NCBI GenBank assembly: GCA_965153355.1
Contig: OZ231128.1
Coordinates: 13,578,001-13,642,000 of the forward strand
Direction: 5' to 3'
From: Flaccisagitta enflata
Lineage: Eukaryota; Chaetognatha; Sagittoidea; Aphragmophora
Length of the DNA: 64,000 nucleotides
The notes under the pieces are model-generated. The model saw nothing but the letters and a program-made list of their open reading frames with translations. It did not search any database and had not been told where the DNA came from. Shown piece by piece: positions 37,101-49,100 of this stretch. Position 1 is the stretch's first letter, and every line of letters begins with the position of its first letter. The position numbers and the translations under genes are program-made.

Positions 37101-40100
37101 GCCTTAGAAACAAGAGACAAGACAACAGTTGAAAGAAATTTTCTTACTCGATCTCCACTTAAAAAATGCCATCCCATGGGCCACATTTCACCAAAGTTTG
37201 AGTCCTTTCTTTTCGTCTTTTTTTCTTTCTTTCCATCTTTCTTTCTTCATTTCTTTCTTTCTTTTTCCTCCCTTCCCCCCTTTTTTTTTCCTCCCTTTTT
37301 CCTCCCTCAAATCTATAAATCCGACTCTTTATCTATAGGTCCGAGGAACGACGTTCCCGGCGTTCCCCTATTTCTGCCACCCTGGAGGCCTATAATTGCA
37401 AGGGTTGTTAAAAAGTTTGACGACCTTTTCTTTTCATTTTCAAGCCATGGGGCTGGCCACGAGAAGAAGTTCAAGAAGAAAACTGCGAAAAAGATGATCA
37501 ATTTCATGAAAGGCATGACGAAGCTCATGGAACAGATGGAGGATATTCGTCAGGTGCAGTGGGCGTGTTACCAGCAACAATTTTACTTGACAGCTGTGTA
37601 TTCATAATGTGAATTTGTATTGTAACAGAGATGTAGATTCTTGGTAGCAGAGTGACAATGCTAAGCGGCAGGCTAGGTCGAAGGTGCGGCAGGTGCGGCC
37701 AATGCGCCCGGAATGGAAATCAATGGCAATGAGGAAGAGAAAAAGAAGATAAAAGAAGTCAAAGAAAAGAAAGGAAGGAGAGAAGTCAAAGAAAAGAAAG
37801 GAAGGAGAAAAGGGAAGACGAAAGGAAGGAACAGGTCGCCCAAGGGCAATATGTGGTCAGCAATACCCGTTTCCCTGCTTTGCATGATTAAGAATTAGTG
37901 AGAGTAAGCAGGGCAGCGGCTCCAAAGTAGATGAAGTCCTGTAGAGCATGGGGGGATTTTAAAGTTAGTAGTTTGTGCGTTCATCCAATTTTCCATTCGT
38001 CCGTCCATCTGTTTGTCTGTCCGCCCCCCGACTCTCACAGACATGAAATCTGCCCTATCAGGCCTGAAATCTGCCCTCAGATTCAAGGCCTGAGATCTGT
38101 CCTCAGATTCAAGGTCTTAGAGGGCAGATTTCAGACCTGAGAGGACTGATTTCAGGTCTGAGAGGGCAAATTTCTGTCCTGAGACACTCTGTGCTTCTTT
38201 TTGCTCAAAATTCCAAATCGTCAAAAATAGTATTAAAAATGAGGAATCAATCTGTTTTTTTCAATCAGAATATTATCTAGGACCAAAAAAATAGAAACCC
38301 AAAATTTGGGCGACCCAGCATACCGGGAACCACCCAAACCACCCAAACCACCCAAAATGAGGAGGAGGGGGAAAAAAGAGCAAAAAACTGACTTTCTCCA
38401 AACCTGCTGAAATTTTCAGGGTAGTTAGAGGACACCTAGGGCTGTCTAAAACTAATTTTGTTTTGGCCAGAAAGTGATTTTTTGCGGAGTTATACTTCGT
38501 CAAAAGTACGTAAATATCAAAGAAATAACTACATGAAACCCCTCTAGGATGTCAATTTTTTGTATTTTTAGGGGTTAGGTACCCCCCTTGTAACCCTTTT
38601 TCTTTTTATAAATTCATTAATTAGGTAGTTAGAAAGCTCCACAAAAAAAATTGGGACGGATACTCGACGATACTTTTTTTTACGGCCATTTTTAACGAAA
38701 TAGAGCTTCATTTTATATCGCCAATGAAGTGAAATTCTCTCTTAGTTGCTTAGATAACTAGATTTGCTTTCATTACAATAACATGAAACCCCTTGATGAA
38801 TTGCAACACTACATAAATTTTGTATTAGATATCTTGTTGTGGTGGGGGTAGAGGAGGAGGAGGAGGAAAAGGAGGAAGAGGAGGAAGAGGATGAGGATGA
38901 CGATGTATAAGATGTTGATAGTTCAAGTAAATTGGGAAAAAGGAGAGCAAAACAAATGTTGGGTTCATAAATAAGAGAAGAAGAGGAAGAAGAAGGAGAA
39001 GAAAAGGAAGAAGAAGAAGAAGAAGAAGAAGAATAAAAAAGAAGAAGAAGAAGAAGAAGAAGAAGAAGAAGCAGCAGCAACGTGCAGTATGTAAAGCAGA
39101 GTAGCATAAATTGGCACACTGTCTTAAAGAAAATGCTGTTTTCACTAGAAATAGAAGAGGGGATAAGAGGATGAGGGAAGGAATAGAGGAAGAATGAGAA
39201 GAAGAGGGAGGAAGAAGAAGAAGGAGGAAGAAGTAGAGGGAGGAAGAAGAAGAAGTGTACAAGAACAAAGAAGGGAAAAAAGAGGTAGAAAATGAAAAAA
39301 AAAATGAAAAACATAGGGTATAAGAAAGAGGGAATAGTAAGAAAAGAAGAAGAAGAAGAGGAAGAAGAGGAAGGAGAGCAAGAAGAGAGAAATAAGAAGA
39401 AGAAGAAGAAGAAGAAGAGGGAAGAAAGAGAAGAAGAGGGAACAAGAAGAAGAGGGAAGAAGAAGAAGAGGGAAGAAGAAGAAGAAGAGGAAGAGGAAGA
39501 GGGGGGGAAGAAGAGGAAGAGGGAAGAAGAAGAAGAAGAAGAGGAAGAGGAAGAGGGGGAAGAAGAGGAAGAGGAAGTGGGAAGAAGAAGAAGAGGAAGA
39601 GGGGGAAGAAGAGTAAGAGGGAAGAAGAAGAAGAAGAAGAGGAAGAGGAAGAGGGAGGACGAAGAGGAAGAGGGAAGAAGAAGAAGAAGAAGAGGAAGTG
39701 GGGGGAAGAAGAGGAAGAGGGAAGAAGAGGAAGAGGGAAGAAGAAGAAGAAGAAGAAGAGGTAAGAAGAAGAAGAAAAGGGAAGAAGAAGAAGAAGAAGA
39801 AGAAGAGGTAAGAAGAAGAAGAAGAGGTAAAAAGAAGAAGAAGAGGGAAGAAGAAGAGGGAGGAAGAAGAAGAAGGAAGAAGAAGAGGGAAGAAGAAGAA
39901 GAAGAAGAAGAAGAAGAGGGAAGAAGTAGGGGGAAGAGGAAGAAGAAGAAGTAGAGGGAAGAAGATGAAGAAGATTAATTGTATATTTTTATGATGCCTG
40001 TGCACATTTTTTTAAATTAATAAGCATAAGCTTAAATGCTCTTAAAATCTAGATTTGATGTTTTTTGGTTGCCGCGCCATGAAATGGCCCCAGAAACAGT

Positions 40101-43100
40101 TCCCTGGGGCCCCCAGACCCCCTTGAATATATATTACTACTTAATGTATACTTTAATGGTGCTTGTTCACAATTTTTTACTAAAGAAATAAGCTTGAATG
40201 CTTTAAAAATCAAGATTTTCAATGATTTTAGTTGCCGAGCCATGAAATCGCCCTATAATAGGCCCCTGGGGACTCCCTGGGGACCTCCTGACCCCCCAAA
40301 TGTATTGTTTTATTTCTAGTTGTATGTTTGTCTGGTCCCTGTCTGTTTGTCAGCTTGAATGCTCTAAAAATCATGATTTTCAATGATTTTAGTCGCCAGG
40401 CCATGAAATCACCCCAGAATAGCCCCCTGGGGACCCCCTGACCCCCCAAATGTTTTTTTTTTCTAGTTTCATGTTTGTCTGGTCCCTGTGCACCATTCTG
40501 ACCAAAGAAATAAGCTTGAATGCTCTAAGAATCTTGATTTTCAATGATTTTAGTCGCCGGGCCATGAAATCACCCCAGAATAGCCCCCTGGGGACCCCCT
40601 GACCCCCCATATGTTTTTTTTCTTTCTAGTTTCATGTTTGTCTGGTCCCTGTCCACCATTCTGAGCAATAATAACCAACTTTTGGGACAGTTGGAATTGT
40701 AAGCCATCTTTACATTGGAGCGGCACAGAGTGTGAGAGGCCAGATTTTAGGTCTTATAGGGCAATTTTCAGGCCTGAGAGGGCAGATTCGAGGTCTGTGA
40801 GGGCTTGGGGGGTGACAAATGGACAAACGGAAGGACAAACAACTAATGGACAAAAGAACAAAAGTCCCTCTGTTTTCTACCCTACTTCGTCCCTTTTGGG
40901 GCCGCTGCCCAAAAAGGAAGGAAACAAGGCCAATACATGTTCAATAGATGCGTCCGCGTCCTCTTTAGATGTAAGAAATCAAAATGCAAATTGTTCAATG
41001 TTCAGTCATAAAGATATTAACATGTAATGATTTAAGGATACAGTGGAACCCCGCAATAACAGACCCGCTTTTAAAGGTTCCCCATCAAAAAAGGTCTACA
41101 TTTTGAGATCCCAAATGATAATATGATTTCACCTCTTTTTAAAAGTACACTTGAGATAAAGGTGAAGATCCTCAGTCCCAATGGGACCTATGAGGCGGGG
41201 TCCTACTGTATTGTGATAAAGAGAAAAATATTACCTGATTACTCCCTCGACCCCCTCCTTACTCTTCCCCCTTGCCTTCCCACCCCCCCGCCTCCTCTCC
41301 AGCCCCCAAGCCTCCCCCACTCCTCCACGCCCACGCCTCCAAACCCCCCACACCTTCTCCCCATGAGGAGACATAAGGCGACATGGAGAGACATGGAGAG
41401 ACCTAAAGAGATATGAAGAGACATGAGGAAACAAGAGGAGACATGAGCAACATAAAGAGACTTAAGAGATAAGAAACATTAGAGACATAAGAAAAAAACA
41501 GACGTAAGAGAAACAAGAAACATTACATGAGAGACACATAGGAGCCATGAGAGACAAAAGACGAAAGAGACAAGAAATATAAGAGACATGAAGAGAAACG
41601 AAGAGAAAACCTCTCTTATAGAGATGCGAGGACGCATCTAACAAGGCCCGATACACGGCCAGTCCGTAGTCGCTGCTGATGGGCGGGGGCTGTATTGACG
41701 CCAGGCAGGAGCTGCGATGGTCAGAAATCCGTCTTTCAGTCGATTTCGCGGCATCAAAATTTTCGCGTTACCAACATACCAAGGGACACACCCTCTTTTA
41801 GAGTCGCTTAGACAGCGACTAAAAAGGAAAGGAAGAATTCTGCTACGGCAGCTTGCGGAATTCGCACCTCAGTTTGTACATATTTATATCTCTTGCAGTC
41901 ATTCAGCGATCTGCGCTATTGATTTTTGCACTATTTCGGAACCCTTTGTCTCGAGCCAGAACGAACTTCACTGTACATGCAAAATGGGGATTCTAGGAAA
42001 GATTCAGTTGAAATATCATCGCAACATGATCTGTCATTTATAATCAACTGCATTCACTCCAGGAAGGCGACGGTGACCAAAGCGACGAAGATTCGAGCGC
42101 CCTGTGGCCGATCTACTCGGGTATCAATCGGTCATTCTCGAGGATGATGCATATCGCCGGCAACGCGATCAACAAGAAGTTGCAGAAAAGCCTCGCACCG
42201 GATGGAGTGGATGGGATGGAACAAGAGGGGAACAATGGGTCCATCGCAGGGCTCAGTTCTAACACAGGTAAGTTTGCCTGTTTGGTTTCGGAATTCGGAA
42301 GTGAGGGGATCTGGGGTCAATGGACACATTGCTATTTGTTAACTTCACCAAAATATTAGCGCCAAGTGTTAAAGTTACAATTTTTATTTTGTAGTATGTG
42401 TAGTGATGAGGTCGCATGACTAGTCATGAATGTCAGTCAGATGCCCTTTTGATAATTTAAGGCATTAAAGAGCATCAGGACATCGAAAGACGAACCAGTG
42501 GGTCCAGTTCTCATATGAGGTAAACATTCCCGATGCGACCAACAATCATCGATGAAATTGCTGGAAATGGACGGTCTTAGCAACTTGGACGCTTTACACA
42601 TCTGCCACTTATTCAGGATGGGCCCTCAGCATCCTCCGAGCTCTGCCAGCGTTGAATCTGTGGGGAGATCGAAGCCGGCTTCTGCGGTAAGACCACAAAT
42701 CACAATCGTACCAAAAATGGCCCATACAGTGGAGTAGCGGCTGATGCCGATTAGTAATTTTGGGAATTTTCAAAGACTGCCGCAAAAGATGAAATTGAAA
42801 GGTCAATCCTCCGCCCGGCCACCTCCGCCCTCATTCCTCATCCCTCCTCTTTTTTCCCTCATAACCCACTCTTCCTCCCCCCCCCCCGCTTTCCTCCCCC
42901 TTTCCCCCCTTTCCCCCCCCCGCCCTCCTCCCCCTCTTCCCCCCGCCCCCATCATTTCTACATGTTCAGAAAATGATTGGCCGCACAATTCGAAATGAAG
43001 GTGGTGGGCATCCATCCGGTAACCAAAGAGAGCAACAAGTCACATTCAACGAATCCAGCATTTCAGAATTCCAGAATTTCTTTGAGTACGAAACGCGCGT

Positions 43101-46100
43101 CTCCTTCTCTAGGTAATAAATATGTTTATCCAGACTCTGGTTTCCCGAGTGGTTTGATTCAAAATGATCTTAGAACTAGTACATCTCGGTTAGTTGCGCG
43201 TTTGCCGGTGGCTTCAAGACTACGCTTAACTTAGGCTGAAGTGATCATCAGGGGAAAACTGTCGCCAATTCATGGCAGTGACAATAGCAAAGAAGTCATC
43301 TGTAGTAATTCATGATCATTTTTATGTCAGGCTAAAATCTTATTCAAAATAAACTTGTATGACTAGAATGATTTAGTATGCCCTTAACTGACCTAAAATG
43401 ATTTAAGAAACTAGAATTAAAAAAAAGTATAGTGTGACTGACCAACCCACCGACCAACGGACAGACAAAGCGGGTTGAAGTGGCATGCATGTGACAAAAA
43501 ATTGGTTTTTAGTTGCGGACACGCAACTCTATACGAGGCTTTTGTCCGTCTGTCGGTCTGTCGGTCGGTCCGTCGGTCGGTCCGTGGACACAAGTCGAAA
43601 AGTGAGGAAATTAGCGTTTTAGAACATTTTTAGTTGCAGACAGTTGCATTTCCGCCCCTGCCCACCCGTCCGCAATTGATGGCCGTGTATCCGGCCTTGT
43701 TGATTTCATAATGGAAATACAGTGCGTAAGTAGAACAAAAGTTTTTGATTCCACTTTTGTTCTGCTTTTGCGCTGTTTCTCCATAATTAAATTACAAGTG
43801 CTTGTATTACTTTTGTTTAATTCGATAGATAAGATTAAAGCTTATCAGCGCAACTAAAGACAAAAATGTTTGTTGTTTTCTTAAATTGAGTCTTTTTTAA
43901 ATTACGTTTTTTTTTTAGTTCGAAATTTCTATTACCACGTCTAAAGAAAGTTTTCTCTATTCAGTAATAAGGCCTGGGGTATAGTGCAAATATTCGCGCA
44001 AATTGATGATGGAATATGAATATTGTATATTGTATATTGCCACTGCAAAATACTGGCTTGAAATAAAAAGAAACCACTTAACAGGGTGTGCAAAAATATC
44101 CGCACTCGATCATTATTTTTACTGAAAAGACACTTGTAGTTGGAATAATTCTCTCAAACTAATGCTCAAAGTTGAAAATTAGATTATTTCTATGCTTAAG
44201 ATAAGAAAAAATGTAGGTATAGTGGACAGCTGAATATATTTTTAGACTAACAATGACATAACTAGAATATTACAAACATTTGTTCTTCTGAGGATAAATG
44301 TTCATCTTTCATCTTAATTCAATAAATGAATTTTTTTTTGTTCACTGAAACCCCTCCTGCTTTGCCCAACCATCTCTCCCTGATGCATTTCTTTTTAAAC
44401 AATCCATCTAAGGGCCAATGAGGTAGCTAAAAACTTTTTTTTTAGTAAATACTGCTCTGCCAATAAAATCATGTTGAAATCATATTTTCTGTTTCTTCTT
44501 ATATACATATTATGGCCATATATGGAAATTGTATCAACTGTTCTTGATTACTACTTTTAGTACGACCAACTAAGATACTCTGGTTCAAATTTAAGCTCAT
44601 AACTCCCATAAGAAGTATGGTGTTTAAGCAAAATACTGAGTGCGATTTTTTAGCACACCCTGTTAGAAAATGGGGTTATTGAAAACAACAGAAAAAGCCA
44701 GCTGTTTCTTTGATCTGTTACAGTGACTCTGGTTTGTGTCGCCGAATGGGAGAATCATGTGAACCATCGCCTCCCGGAGAAGAGAGATCCCCTCAACCAA
44801 ACTCCATCAATCACCAACATTCAACAGAACTGCATCAACCTATCTTGCGTGGTTATGGTAATGCTTCGAAATAATTTTAAGACACATTGTATGATAGGAC
44901 TAGAAACTAGGTCAGTTCATTCTTCATCCTTCAACCACACATAAAGGTAAGACAAAATATTATACATTGAAATTTACAACATTTGCACAGCTCTTGTTGG
45001 TTATTTCCTGACCATTTTCACCTGCCGTTAAAGGCTTTTTTGGCTTTCCCCCTTTCCCCCTTTCCGCCTTCCCCCTTGCCTTATCTCGATAATTGATAAC
45101 TTGATTTATTTGCCCTCTCCTTTTTGGCATGGATTTCGGAAATAAAAAGATGTCGATGGTCCGCAAAAAACTTCCAAACACGGAGATCTCCAGGTTATTA
45201 TCTACAGGTTCGGACGGAATTTAAGATGTTATATGTCACTTTTTAACCCACCATACCCTACAGCCTAAACCACTTATAGTAGAGACATGAAATTTGGTAT
45301 GGAAAGTCAGTGGGGGAATACTTTTGGGGCCATCAGAGGGTTTTTTCAATTTCCGCCCCTGAGCAGAAATATAGGGGTGGGGTGGGGTAGCCCTTGAGGG
45401 GTGAAAAATCAAAAAAATTTTTTTTTTGAAATTTTGGATTTTTTCAGTTGGATACCGTATTTCTTGTAATTAGCGCCCCGGGCGCTTTTGAAATTGAAAT
45501 GAAACATTTTTGTTTTAAACCTGCAATTAGCGCCCCCTTTACATTAATATATTAATAATATTCTATGAAATTTACACTTTCTGACAATTTTCTTATAATT
45601 CAAATCAGCAAATCACTAAAAAGAGAATATTTTGTTGTATTATATGTCATTCTCATATGGTTTTTGCCAAAAAAAATCTTGTTTCCAAAAAAATTTCTTT
45701 AACTTTAAAAAAAAAATCATTTTTATCATTAGCTGATCATTTCATGAAAAAGGGGGGCGCTAATTAGAGGGGGGGCGATAAATGCAAGAAATACGGTATA
45801 TTGTTTTAGGCTCTAACAAACACAAAAAAACTAAAAATCATCATAGAATTCTGTTTTTAAGTGATTTTACAAGCATTTTTGATTTTTTTGAAATGCCTCG
45901 TTATAATGTTCAGATGTGCATAACTCTTCAAATTTCGAGAATAATTCAATAATTTTTGTATATTTGTTATAGTATAAACTAGATTTAACCAATACAATTC
46001 AAAAATTCCAAAAAATTGGAAAAAAATTTTTTGAGATTTTTTAACTCTCAGGGGTTGACCCACCCCACCCCCATATCTCCGCTCAGGGGCGGAAATTGAA

Positions 46101-49100
46101 AAAACCCTCTGATGGCCCCAAAAGTATTCCCCCACTGACTTTCCATACCAAATTTCATGTCTCTACTTTAAATGGTTGAGGCTGTAGGGTATGGTGGGTT
46201 AGAAAGTGACATATAACATCTTTTATTCCGTCCAAACCTGTATTTCGCCATGGACCCCATGGCGCATATTATGGGTGCCGCCACTCAGGCAGAATTTGAC
46301 CATATTGGCCACCGCTTGTTAAACTCACACAGAGAGCATTGTATTTCTTGGGTTTTGACCCTTTTAAAACTTTAAAATTTAGTTATATGACATACCTCTC
46401 ATGGACTAACGCATTACACATGGACTCAAAATACAAGGTGTGGAGGCGCAGAAGTTTCAGCATACCCCCATACAGCCAATTCAGCTGCATTATTTTTTTA
46501 AGCTCTCACTTATTTTGGGTATTTAAGGGGTATGTAAACAGCGTCATAAGAGCAATTTTTGAATTGCTCAAATTTATCTTTTTTGCTCATAAAATAGCAG
46601 CCCCGCTTATAATTGAAAAAAAAGTAAAAAGGGCAAATTTTCTGGGTTCTAGACAAAAATTCAAAAATTGCTTTGACACCATTTATATTCGCTATCTGGG
46701 TACACATAATAGCTTCAATTTGAATAAGCTGATTTGTTTAAAGGGGGTATGCCATAACTTTTGGTGCCTCCACACGTCATATTTTGCATCCATGTGTACT
46801 TTCTTTTGTCTAATGTTTTCATGAGTTTTTACTTTCACTACATTTTTTCCCTGCCTGCCGCACTTTTCTGCTTCTCTCCGGCGTAGCATTGCTACCATGG
46901 AACACGGAATCTGCACCTCTGCTTTGTGATTTTTGCTGAGAATATTGTCACTTTCATAATTCCCCTTCAGGCAACATCGGGCGATGATCATGTCGAAGGT
47001 CAACGTTCTCGAAAGCGCCATCGTAAGCGTCATTACCCTTCACCCGAACATCATTCAGTAACGCCGGAACGCGACTCGAAACAATTCTCATCGTCGCCGC
47101 GAAAGCTGACTTCCAATGGCAATTCACCACCGCGGAACCGTTCTTCGCCCTCGCAAGAACGCTATTCGCCATCGCTGGTTCGCTATTCATCATCGCCGCC
47201 GCTAAAGCCAACTTCCAACGGCAATTCGCCACCGCGTGACTGTTCTTCGCCATTGCAAAAACACTATTCGCCCTCGCAAAAACGCTATTCGCCATCGCCG
47301 GTTCGCTCTTCACCATCGCCTCAGCAGCCTCTGAAAACTGCCTCACCCGAATTTTGCCGCGCGCCGCCAAAAGCCTACCGGCGAAAAAATTCTCCGGAAG
47401 AGACCAAAAGGTGTGTGTGTTTGTGTGCGTGTGTGCGTGCGATCAAGCGTTGTTGTTCATTCACTTGATGGTAATTCTTTTATTCATTTTGTGCTTCAAG
47501 CTTTTGATTAAAACAACTTAATGACCTTGTTTTCATGGTTGTTGACAGCTGTGACCGGCTGTCTGAATTTATTCCCGATTGGACTCTTTTAATGGATTAA
47601 ACTCTCATTAATGGATTAAACTAAAACAAGGCCAACACCTATAAGTCGCGTGCGAGACTTACATAATCGCCTAATTATATAAGTACATTATTTCCTGTAA
47701 TGACGATAATGACTATGATTACCTATTGACCTACAATTGCCTATAATGGCCTATAATGACCTATAATTACCTATAATTACCCATAATCAAATAATGACCT
47801 ATAAGTACCTATAAAGACCCATGATTACCTATAATGACGCATGATTACCCATGATTACCCACAATTACTATAATAACATAATGACCAATAATTACCTATA
47901 ATTACCAATAATTACCTATAATTTCATTTAATTACCCATAATTAAAAAATGACCTATAAGTACCGATAAAGACCTATAATTACCTATAATCACATACCTA
48001 CAATTACTCTAATAACATAATGACCTATAATTACCTATAATGACCTATGATTACCTACAATTACCTTTAATGACCTATAATTACCCATAATTTACAATGA
48101 CCTATAAGTACCTAAAAAAGACCTATAATTACCTATGATTACATATGGACCAATGATTACCTATAATGACCTATGATTTCCCATAATTACCCATAACAAC
48201 CTTCAATACCATAATGACCTATAATGACCTATGATTACCGATAATTACCTATAATTGCATAATGACCTATTATTACCTGTAATTACCTATGATTAGCTAT
48301 AATCACCTATAATTGAACAATTACCTATTATTACCTATAATTGTCCATTGACGCATAATTACCTATGATTATCTAAAATGACCTATAATTACCTATAAAT
48401 ACATGATGACCTATAATTACCTAAAATCATCTATAATTACCTTTAATTACCTATGATTATCCAAATTACATAATGACTTATAATTACCAATGATGACCTA
48501 AAATTGCATAATGACCTGAAATGACATGTAATTACCTATTATGACCTATAATTACCTATAATTACATAATGACCTATAATTACCTGTAATTACCTTTAAT
48601 TACGTATAATTACCTATGATTACCTATAATGACCTACAATGACCTAAAATTACCTGTAATTACCTATAATTACCTATAATTACCTATGATTACATACTGA
48701 CCTAAAATTACCAATAATGACCTATAATTGCATAATAACCTATAATTACCTATAATGACCTGTAATTACCTATAATTACATAATGACCTATAATTACCTA
48801 CAATGACTTATGATTACCTATAATGACCTATGATTACCCAAAATTGCATAATGGCCTATAATTACCTATAATTATGTAAATAAAAAGTGACATGACTATA
48901 TTGACTAAAATGACTAAGATGACTGAGAATGACTTAGAATGACTAAAAATGACTTAAAATGATGTATAATGACTTGTAATGACTTAAATTGACATAAAAT
49001 GACTTAAAATGACTTAAAATGATGAAAAGGATTATGTTGACTAAAATGGAAAAAATGACTTAAAATGACTTGGAATGACTTAAAATGCCTTAAAATCACT

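Larger units (their letters stand above)
33267..37384. mobile_element. 4.1-kb hAT-type element (family 2) with satellite cargo
   Basis: The left end CAGGGTGGCAGAAAATTCTA and the right end TTTCTGCCACCCTG are inverted. A perfect 8-bp direct repeat GAGGCCTA flanks them (33259-33266 and 37385-37392). A 329-bp relative with the same ends lies at 58422-58750. The interior holds a satellite array (35670-36690), microsatellites and two other nested elements, and no transposase. It fills most of intron 1 of the CCCH gene and ends 60 bases before exon 2. Confidence 0.8.
38185..40732. mobile_element. 2.5-kb TIR element with 5-bp target duplication
   Basis: Ends CACTCTGTGC and GCACAGAGTG are flanked by TGAGA on both sides (38180-38184 and 40733-40737). 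It is inserted inside another element. CACT-type ends with 5-bp duplications recall Transib, but the TIR is only 10 bp and no transposase is seen, so the superfamily is left open. Its interior is a GAA tract plus a satellite. Confidence 0.6.
37911..40910. mobile_element. GGGCAGCGGCC foldback element, copy 5, split by a later insertion
   Basis: The left end GGGCAGCGGCTCCAAAGTAG at 37911 pairs with CCCTTTTGGGGCCGCTGCCC ending at 40910. TCAGGCCTGAAATCTGCCCT minisatellite remains on both sides of the insertion at 38185-40732. Confidence 0.75.

Noticed and set aside
39145-40005. 286-aa open frame (and 220-aa frame on the other strand)
   Set aside because: Entirely composed of the GAA/CTT tract. 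Low complexity on both strands with no splice or homology support.
42803-43015. G-rich minus-strand frame
   Set aside because: Compositional, from the C-rich polypyrimidine tract before CCCH exon 6.
46339-46824. 161-aa plus-strand frame
   Set aside because: It spans a MITE (46417-46796) including both inverted ends, with no homology recognised.
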